DNA of 22,042 bases from Bodo saltans (lineage: Eukaryota; Euglenozoa; Kinetoplastea; Eubodonida; Bodonidae), in contig CYKH01001400.1 in assembly GCA_001460835.1 (NCBI GenBank), forward strand, positions 17,748-39,789, written 5' to 3'. Made by a program: the position numbers and the translations under genes. The notes beneath the pieces are model-generated. The model saw only the letters and a list, made by a program, of their open reading frames with translations. It was not told where the DNA came from and did no database searches. Shown one piece after another: positions 16,101 to 22,042 of this stretch (positions are counted from its first letter, which is position 1; every line of letters starts with the position of its first letter).

Positions 16101-19100
16101 CCCACCGCAGCTTCAATGCCAACAAGCGAACAGGAGATCCACTCTGTTTTTATTGCTGGCATGTCATCGTATTTGGAAGTGAAATGTGCGGAGAAGTCTG
16201 TGGTAGCGCCTCTGCTCGTCAACGCGATGTGCGACCCTGTCATCCCCTCACATCTGCTGGCATCAAGATTTCATGATCTCTTACCATTAGCTCCGAAGCT
16301 TCCGTTTACCTTGGAAAACGCAACACAGTTGATCGACTCTGCAATGAAGCTTCTCAAGTCTGACCACTTGAATGAAGAGTATCAGACGCACCTCTGCACT
16401 GTATTTCGATGCGCACTGACGTGGTGGGCTGGGAAGGGGAACATCGTGTCAGACGAGACGCTGAGTGACTGGTTGACACAAGCTGACGTCGTCACATCGC
16501 GCACGCGGATTCTTCAAAGTCTGTACGATGGGCATTGGCACCGAGTCCCCCTCGCCATTGCGCTTGAAGTCTACGCTCACTTGCGGCTTCTCGCTGACAT
16601 CGCAAGCAGATTTTTATTCGTGCGCAAGACTGACAAGAAGGACAACACCCACAGTGGAGAGAGAATTAAAGTGTTGTGGGACGATGTCACCTCTCGGGTC
16701 AGGACAGTTCTTGCCGAGATGGTGAGCACATTCCTCATCGCAATCCCAGACATGCCGATATCGTGCGTCAACGATGCTCTCCCAATCCTAGAGCGTCTGG
16801 CATTGGATGTGACGCAATCCTTGCAAAGCAACGACGTCATTTCATTTTGGACACGGGTTGTGCGGGGAGGCGTCTTGGACCGCCCGGTGGAGAGCTCATA
16901 TTCCGACAATCCAACCAGCCTAGTGCCACCTGTGTGGCTGTTTAGAATTCTAAGCATGGTCGCTAGCGGTGCGTCGCGCGAAGAAACGGATGGCGTTGTC
17001 CAAGCCAACCCGGGCCGGGCGGCGAACCTCAGCATGCTGTTATTTATGATGGTGGACATCATTGCATGCCGTGTGACGACGTTATCTGAGCAGGTGCGCG
17101 CTCTGGAATCAGAACCTACGCTCTGTGCTGCGCTGGCGTGCGCCGATTCGCTTATCACTGCTGTCTGGGCCGCACTCGAGCCAGAGATCACCGAGGAACA
17201 AAAACAAAGTCAAAATGATTCAATGAATGACAGTCTTCCCCAGGTGCAGTGCCGCAAAAACTTGCACGTATTCCTGCAACACGAAGCTCTAGAGCAGGGT
17301 GTGGTGTTGCCGTTGATACAACGAGTTGCGAACCCTGCCCTCACTAGCGATGTGTTTTATGAGCGGACGTTCCGCGCAGTGCTCGAGGCAATGCGTGTTG
17401 CTGCACGTGCGAGCGTCAACAGCTTACTGTGCAAGTCGTGGCACTCGGTGTTATGCCGCTTGCAAGTGAGAGGATGCGCCGCGCTTGAGCAGCTTTGCTA
17501 CATCAACCAATCGTTTTGTAACCGCGTATGTGAGCTGCTGCACGATGACGCAGAGGTCACTTCTTTCTTAGCGAACTCAGAGTTCAACTCAATCAGCACC
17601 GGCCAAGCCTGGGAACAGCGAGCGTCGTGGGTCAACGATTGTCTGGATGAATCGATGGCTCGAGACGCATCGGCCCTATGTAACCGCCTGTTGAATCTTG
17701 TTGCCGATGATGTGGCCCGTCTGGAACATCGTATTGTGGCGGAAACTGTGGTTCAGCAAATCGTGCAAGAAGTGCGCTTGCTCCCCACCAACGCTCAGCC
17801 ATCCATCGTTTCGACTGGTCCTCCCCGTGGTGCAATCATCCCCTCCTCCGTTGGGGCAGAGGGTATTAACGAGTCCACGACGTTTATCGACGCGGCAGTC
17901 ATGCTCACAGAGCTCGCAGTGGTGAGCAAGCAGCCAAACCTCAAAGGGATAATGAAAGACTTTGCAGATGTCATCGGCTTCGTTGTGTTTGAAGAGGCAG
18001 CACCATCAGCACCAGCAGCCACTGCATCGAAGCATCGAGCTACTGCTCCAGCCAAAAGCACAAAGAAAACTGTTGTGGAAAAGCGCGCGCCTCCACCAAA
18101 GAAAGGCAAGCGCGCAGCGTCGAAAAATGAAGTTGACGCAACCACTTCAAAAGACATCGACCTCGAGCCACCGGTCGGAAAATCGAAGCTGTGGTGTTTC
18201 CTCAAGCATACTCCTGGCACTATTGCAGTGAATGACGTCGATCGAGCGATATTACGTCTGGCGGCACTAAATGCCCTGAATTTGGAAATCCCGCCTCTGT
18301 TGTCGCTGACGGTTGCCGCCGGTGAGAAAAAGCATCCATTTGTTCAACTCTGCGACAGAGCTCCGTGCTTGCCGAGTCGCAAGTATGATGTCGTTGCTTG
18401 CTGTGAACAAGGGATGTCCGCGGTGCTGGTCGCCGCCGTTCTCAGGCACTGCTCTGATCTCATCACAGCATTGCAACCGCAAGACGACGCTCCTCCACCT
18501 TTCCGCCAACTTGAAGTTCTAGAACAGGTCGAAACGCAACTATCAGGGTGTTTCCGCTACTTGGCCAACTTTGAGCAGCGCTCAATAGCAATAGCACTCA
18601 AGCAGCAGGATGGTGAACTACGACGCCACTTGTCAACGGTTGAGTCGAAGCTCTTCGAAATGAGATCGAACTTGCGGCGTCCGTTCTCACGCCTGTCAGA
18701 AAACGCGTGGTGTGTATTGCTGTTTTTGCACCTGCTCGAGCTGTGTCCGCTCGCAGACTTATCCAGTTGCCGACCGAAATTCAATCTGCTCTTGCACGGG
18801 TACCTCAGAATGGACCGTTACGGCGCTGCAGACGATCGAAATAGTTTTGATGATGATTCACGATTTAGCGACTTGACGAGCCCTAGCGGGAACCATTCAA
18901 CCAACCATTCATCCTCGACTGCTCATGACTCTGACGAGGATGAGGATGACGCCAGTGCTGGTACTGGTGCACCGGGCGATCTGTTTCAAGGCAACAGCGA
19001 TGAAGGTGATGAAGGTGAAAATGAGGAAGACAATGAAAATGAGTTTAACGAAGAGGAGGAAGATGGTGAGGCTCGTGTCTTCGGTGGACTCAATGCGCTC

Positions 19101-22042
19101 CTCACTCCCTTTGCACGATTGGTGCAACGTTCAGAAGCGTCTAGCAGTTTCCTACAAGAAATTGTGTCATTCTTACACTCAAAGAGCGATGCACATGGTA
19201 CTGAACGCCCAATCACCATCGAAGTCCCTCGTGGGCAGCTCTTACCAGAACTCCGCTTCATTGTACCACTCGGGAAGAACTCACGCTTCCTTCGATATTT
19301 CGACTCGAGCACAACTCCCCTGTCGCGCATTGGAGTCGCTGTCGTGGATGTCAGGAACTACATTCACTCGGACTCGAACAGCCCCGTGGAGAATGCCCTT
19401 CACCGTGTGGTGTGTGCCGTGACTCCCTTTCTCCTTTTGCGAGGAAAGGTAGCGAATAAGCTGCTGCTGCATATCTTAGGCCAACTGTGCACGCTTGACA
19501 ATTATTTGATGATCGTATTGACCCACCTGATGGATATTGCGTGCATCGCTCCCCGTGCGAGACTTATTGTGTTGCGTTTGGTGTACACCATTGCTGCGGA
19601 TCGAAGAACACTTGGACGTGCAGCTCCCTCGATGACGTTAGCAAACTTTTCCGCGCATGACTCTAACAAAGTCATTTTCTTCCAGCGTCTTCTTTCTTTC
19701 CTTGCGCAGCCAACAATGTCAGTTCTGAGCCAGCGCATGGTCACTTATGTGCTCAGCTCCACCTATGGCGAAGATGAGAATGATGACGAGATCGATTGGG
19801 ATGCTTCAGAGGCTGAAGAAGGTGGGGACGATGACGAGCACGAAATTGTCGATGGCGAGGGCGGCGATGACGACGAGTACGAGGACGTCGACGACGATGA
19901 CGAAGATCATGGTGATGCAGCTCAAGAGGACAACGACAACGACGACTCAGAGGATGAAGGGGGAAACGCAAAAAAACTGGACGGAATCATCAAACCTACC
20001 CACCAACACAATGGACCCGCTTTGAGGCCACACATCACCCTCCCCATAGAAGAGAGCGTGGGTAGTGGCCCACAGCGTGAGCGTCACATGCATCCCCTTG
20101 TCCTGATGAATATTTGGGAAGTCCCAGAGTACTTATCAGGAACATTTCAGTGCGATGTGTGTCATCACAGTGGAGGTGTCTATTCGTACCATTGCAGCGA
20201 GTGCCAATACGACGAGTGCATGAAGTGCGTCATCAAAGCTAGTGTCCAGCGGCCAATAGGAAATGATGACTTTGACCTGAATGGGGGGACGTACTACGAA
20301 CCAACGGACGATTACGAAATCCAAGAGCGAGAACATGCCAGCACGAATGTCTTCGCTCACGATCAATTCCTGCGCTACTGCCACACAATGCCGACAACAA
20401 CAACAGCAACAGTTGCAACATCGAGGCCGTGGGAAGTGCTCCTCCACATGATTCAAGATGCGAACTGTGTAGATGGGTGTACGAATTTCCTGGTCGATGC
20501 CATTGGTGCATTTCTTCGTGCCGCTGTGTTTCCATGGCATCACCCGACGCAAAAAACTCAGCCGCCGTTCTTGCCCGAGGTGTCGCGGGCTGATGTGAGT
20601 GCAGGTTTGATACCACTTGTATGTGAATGGGCAGCCGCTTTCTTGGATCGTCGGTCGCACCTGCTTGATCAGGCAAAGAAAACTCTCGCGGTGCTCGAGG
20701 CAAAGCACGCTACTACACCACATCTCCCGTGGGATATCGAAATCATCGGAGATGTCGTGTACAGCATGGATAGTTTACACGCCGAAGCAATTCGCGGATC
20801 GCAAGCCCTCGTCCTCGTGCCGCTGTGCGCTGACATGTGTCCAGATCAACAAATGCTTAATGTGCTTGACGGCCTCGTTCAACGTGGCTGGGATGTCCTC
20901 ACTAGCCACTACAGTCTTCTCACCACGTTCCTCAAAAAGCTTGGCGACGATGACAAAGCCCAACAAGAGCTGTATGGCACGGTGACCATGTCTCAAGGCA
21001 ATGTGAGTCTGTTGACAACGTTAGGGAAGTACTACCGAGTGATCAACTGGCGCAATGCATACGTTGCCCACATGAGCGGCAAAGCGCCGCATGAGAGGCT
21101 ACACCAAGTTCCGCTCAAGCTGTTGGTGAGCACCGCAGGACCATCGGAGCTGCGAACGCAGTTCTCCATGATGCAACCAAGCGACTCTGAACTCTTTGGA
21201 CTCGATGACGTTTCGACGCCCGTGTCCACTGGTGGGCGGGAATCATCTTCTGCGTTCCACACGAGCGAAGCAACGGCCCAACAGCAAGTGAAGAAATCAG
21301 AACTTCTCCTAGAAGTCCTCGCAAGGCGCAGAGGTGCGACAGCAGCTACCAAATCAACCTTGCACGGTCGGCCAACCACCGCCAACAACGCAGCAGCAAC
21401 AGCAGCTAAGGAAGTGAAGGCTGAGACTGAAGATCCTTGGGACGAGGAGCGCTCCGAGGAGATAGCTTCTATTGTTGGATTTGCAAAATCCTACAGGCGT
21501 GCGCTGAACTTCCTGATCGCTTCGCGAAATGACCCAAGCACCACACTGGACAGCGGGGTTGACTTCTTGCTCAACACGTCAAAAATATTAGAGTTTTCGA
21601 TCCGTCTTGCTGCGTACCGCGCAAAGATGGAGTTCCTTCACGAAAATGCTGACGACGAGTGCGATGTGACTGTGACTCGTGATGCGCTTCTCGTCGCTAC
21701 GTTCCGTGAAATGTCCACTCTTCAAGGGGACTTGATGGCTGCCGCAAAGAAAAAGCAGAAAGTCAACGCAATGGAAACGCGACTCGAAATCATCTTCGCC
21801 GACGAAGAAGCAATGGACGCTGGCGGCGTTAAACGCGAATGGCTTACGTTGGTGTTCCAACGCATCATTCAGCTGACTGATCAATCCGCTGCTGGACAAC
21901 AACAAGACTTGCTGATAGCGTCCACTGGGAGCGGTACAACGCCAACCACAACCTCGCCGCTATCTGCACCACCACCACCCAATACAACGGCAGTGCCACC
22001 ACCAAAAACTCCATTCTCAGATTTCCTAGATGAATGGTTCCC
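13161..22042 (+). CDS. Giant HECT-type E3 ubiquitin ligase (3' end beyond window)
   Basis: The frame is open from ATG 13161 to the window end, giving 2960 complete codons. TGA at 13089-13091 closes it upstream, with no ATG between. HECT ligases accept ubiquitin on a cysteine and pass it to substrates. The HECT N-lobe starts near 2809, with LEF at 2810-2812, DEEAMDAGG (2881-2889) and GGVKREW (2888-2894), the family signature. The catalytic C-lobe is not in the window. Upstream, a zinc-finger motif of DC1 or ZZ type has H2309/H2311, C2331/C2334, C2345/C2348 and C2353/C2356. The rest is mostly helical, possibly solenoid, broken by Ser/Thr/Pro-rich segments, a basic Lys/Arg/Pro stretch (1633-1655, nuclear-signal-like), a likely coiled coil (1804-1840) and two acidic tracts (1923-1970, 2204-2268). 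The overall architecture recalls very large HECT ligases such as HUWE1/UPL types, but the subfamily is not established. Confidence 0.93.
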   Translation, partial: MPLDATIIDEVLRDVQVLHTSVTSSIFSADSSTQDVRPSIEKALCDVLTFSANVSRSEELFAVRGLSDRQQQAPLSFQYVRNITEILIKYCEVLLTEIPQQLLVEEASSTVIETLTVRSLVSGTRTEPIPDGIVIPQALSLLLNLASAKTASRIIQQTVCGTVQYIADALHIGYYTLPVFQSPALFSELVAARTKHGNISLAAASLRHEGNANLLFHWFVAVACLTQSRHQTHSIRLARLCEIFASIPDDDSDRDGVVEVIKNVVASPSGSSSSSNTVSAATDQVTVIRTAMRFVAFSLCSLSRCAALVEGSGRFYSEMGRIGSVLPLLALHGSPALFAIASSLLNVLSSDGGRMFDADPSIGEFLSTIFRERLLLPSHNNNNSYNVTATTTAAEQPQASYSWYTHGVRHWFGDLVMRGNISTGHKLDGALAVKCRELTKYFVRQWASSSPKGASETNSPTATTPTNTSASVVESFAMSIARSIGDKSANVHLLDTGVSHLLRLIALDYTMQMQRFVDGVSRGTILQADLPRALFVHWRSSLSSIAVVVSDGGAHRMASALLLLVQTNILVTSVNGNGESESSSVSANQKLSRCERSLLAGFQQEGGGDHSNRDQSLLANVCCLLSTIADLPSPDPRLLCHVLHDVSMLVEAAWHQSPRDLAPHILELNLLATVHKAALKLMSLAPTHFCSQDASLKEVKVWLDVCVSLCGTTVDVLELHEGIRDALCPGGNHCSPSMVLIASTFAEAWLLSTIPLDKMAPITEEHNVKFLKQTGRTEARGYKETLEHDIERILAVLPSGIFSSAVVEKVAQRAANIRALLEREGSTMESSLFWQLHSTSLCIATFLSGHTPGANQGEEDYIIKDFLRKTYQDRLETRHADWPRVAWDTESNLWLCEKHIADIWETSVRQKFAAGGMQCEGFLEPIHELMKVNDLKHVVSFAEVDDEDKRDGVDGSSFITTYPLMMLFARALFWYFIGYQPTAASMPTSEQEIHSVFIAGMSSYLEVKCAEKSVVAPLLVNAMCDPVIPSHLLASRFHDLLPLAPKLPFTLENATQLIDSAMKLLKSDHLNEEYQTHLCTVFRCALTWWAGKGNIVSDETLSDWLTQADVVTSRTRILQSLYDGHWHRVPLAIALEVYAHLRLLADIASRFLFVRKTDKKDNTHSGERIKVLWDDVTSRVRTVLAEMVSTFLIAIPDMPISCVNDALPILERLALDVTQSLQSNDVISFWTRVVRGGVLDRPVESSYSDNPTSLVPPVWLFRILSMVASGASREETDGVVQANPGRAANLSMLLFMMVDIIACRVTTLSEQVRALESEPTLCAALACADSLITAVWAALEPEITEEQKQSQNDSMNDSLPQVQCRKNLHVFLQHEALEQGVVLPLIQRVANPALTSDVFYERTFRAVLEAMRVAARASVNSLLCKSWHSVLCRLQVRGCAALEQLCYINQSFCNRVCELLHDDAEVTSFLANSEFNSISTGQAWEQRASWVNDCLDESMARDASALCNRLLNLVADDVARLEHRIVAETVVQQIVQEVRLLPTNAQPSIVSTGPPRGAIIPSSVGAEGINESTTFIDAAVMLTELAVVSKQPNLKGIMKDFADVIGFVVFEEAAPSAPAATASKHRATAPAKSTKKTVVEKRAPPPKKGKRAASKNEVDATTSKDIDLEPPVGKSKLWCFLKHTPGTIAVNDVDRAILRLAALNALNLEIPPLLSLTVAAGEKKHPFVQLCDRAPCLPSRKYDVVACCEQGMSAVLVAAVLRHCSDLITALQPQDDAPPPFRQLEVLEQVETQLSGCFRYLANFEQRSIAIALKQQDGELRRHLSTVESKLFEMRSNLRRPFSRLSENAWCVLLFLHLLELCPLADLSSCRPKFNLLLHGYLRMDRYGAADDRNSFDDDSRFSDLTSPSGNHSTNHSSSTAHDSDEDEDDASAGTGAPGDLFQGNSDEGDEGENEEDNENEFNEEEEDGEARVFGGLNALLTPFARLVQRSEASSSFLQEIVSFLHSKSDAHGTERPITIEVPRGQLLPELRFIVPLGKNSRFLRYFDSSTTPLSRIGVAVVDVRNYIHSDSNSPVENALHRVVCAVTPFLLLRGKVANKLLLHILGQLCTLDNYLMIVLTHLMDIACIAPRARLIVLRLVYTIAADRRTLGRAAPSMTLANFSAHDSNKVIFFQRLLSFLAQPTMSVLSQRMVTYVLSSTYGEDENDDEIDWDASEAEEGGDDDEHEIVDGEGGDDDEYEDVDDDDEDHGDAAQEDNDNDDSEDEGGNAKKLDGIIKPTHQHNGPALRPHITLPIEESVGSGPQRERHMHPLVLMNIWEVPEYLSGTFQCDVCHHSGGVYSYHCSECQYDECMKCVIKASVQRPIGNDDFDLNGGTYYEPTDDYEIQEREHASTNVFAHDQFLRYCHTMPTTTTATVATSRPWEVLLHMIQDANCVDGCTNFLVDAIGAFLRAAVFPWHHPTQKTQPPFLPEVSRADVSAGLIPLVCEWAAAFLDRRSHLLDQAKKTLAVLEAKHATTPHLPWDIEIIGDVVYSMDSLHAEAIRGSQALVLVPLCADMCPDQQMLNVLDGLVQRGWDVLTSHYSLLTTFLKKLGDDDKAQQELYGTVTMSQGNVSLLTTLGKYYRVINWRNAYVAHMSGKAPHERLHQVPLKLLVSTAGPSELRTQFSMMQPSDSELFGLDDVSTPVSTGGRESSSAFHTSEATAQQQVKKSELLLEVLARRRGATAATKSTLHGRPTTANNAAATAAKEVKAETEDPWDEERSEEIASIVGFAKSYRRALNFLIASRNDPSTTLDSGVDFLLNTSKILEFSIRLAAYRAKMEFLHENADDECDVTVTRDALLVATFREMSTLQGDLMAAAKKKQKVNAMETRLEIIFADEEAMDAGGVKREWLTLVFQRIIQLTDQSAAGQQQDLLIASTGSGTTPTTTSPLSAPPPPNTTAVPPPKTPFSDFLDEWF
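13971..13985 (+). repeat. Short AGC microsatellite in the HECT gene
   Basis: Five consecutive in-frame AGC triplets encode five serines near residues 271-275 of the HECT protein, followed by Asn-Thr. Because the codons are identical, replication slippage is likely and length variation between strains would be expected. Confidence 0.9.
18927..19070 (+). repeat. First acidic low-complexity tract of the HECT protein
   Basis: Residues 1923-1970 are dominated by Asp, Glu, Asn and Gly, encoded by GAN-type codons. The tract separates the coiled-coil region from a hydrophobic, helical block (about 1971-2200). Acidic stretches of this kind are common in large HECT ligases and may act as flexible binding segments; no specific partner can be inferred. 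Confidence 0.85.
19770..19973 (+). repeat. Second acidic low-complexity tract of the HECT protein
   Basis: Residues 2204-2270 form a second, longer Asp/Glu-rich run, ending shortly before the zinc-finger motif at 2309-2356. Strand-biased GAN codons produce long purine-rich DNA, which explains the Arg/His-rich shadow frame on the opposite strand. Confidence 0.88.

Noticed and set aside
16577-17191. 204-codon - strand frame inside the HECT gene
   Set aside because: It is a shadow of the long sense frame with Ser/Arg/Thr-rich noise composition and no domain.
19753-19971. Arg/His-rich - strand frame
   Set aside because: It is the mirror of the GAN-rich acidic tract of the HECT protein, an artefact of composition.
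20136-20723. 195-codon - strand frame opposite the HECT zinc finger, with a Cys-rich run
   Set aside because: The cysteine run is the reverse complement of ACA/GCAACA-type repeats encoding Thr in the sense gene; the sense strand carries a recognisable zinc-binding motif instead.
1-22042. Mobile elements, virus-like remnants, CRISPR arrays, tRNA or rRNA genes
   Set aside because: I saw no transposase, reverse transcriptase or capsid-like products, no long terminal or inverted repeats, no spaced direct-repeat array and no cloverleaf or rRNA-like sequence.

Overview
The window reads as nuclear DNA of a kinetoplastid-type protist; a free-living bodonid such as Bodo is my best guess, not a proven assignment. 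Four long intronless genes all lie head to tail on the + strand. They are separated by short spacers of about 215 to 430 bases, and each spacer carries pyrimidine-rich tracts followed by an AG shortly before the next start codon. That is the layout expected of a polycistronic unit processed by spliced-leader trans-splicing. Base composition is balanced and the standard genetic code works throughout. I see no spliceosomal introns, tRNA or rRNA genes, CRISPR array, transposon or virus-like element.

Layout: (1) bases 1-53 probably hold the last 16 codons of an upstream gene. (2) 54-744 is a spacer with purine-rich and CA-rich low-complexity sequence and two candidate splice acceptors. (3) 745-9714 encodes a 2989-residue, four-repeat (24 transmembrane helices) voltage-gated cation channel of the Cav/Nav superfamily, with very long cytoplasmic linkers and tail. 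(4) 9930-11075 encodes a 381-residue FYVE zinc-finger protein with a consensus N-myristoylation start. (5) 11371-12732 encodes a 453-residue coiled-coil, Ser/Thr-Pro-rich, basic low-complexity protein of unknown function. (6) 13161 to the window end is an open, incomplete gene for a giant HECT-type E3 ubiquitin ligase. 2960 codons are present; the HECT domain begins near residue 2809 and the catalytic cysteine lies beyond the window.

Neighbouring genes in kinetoplastids need not be functionally linked, so I do not claim a pathway. A membrane channel, a phosphoinositide-binding adaptor and a ubiquitin ligase would suit membrane-protein trafficking and turnover, but that is inference only. The most distinctive points are the channel's pore signature (Asp, Asp, Ser, Asp across repeats I-IV), its unequal voltage sensors, a roughly 165-residue extracellular loop in repeat II, the FYVE plus myristoylation combination, an RSxTP repeat block in the 453-residue protein, and a low-complexity insertion inside the HECT N-lobe.
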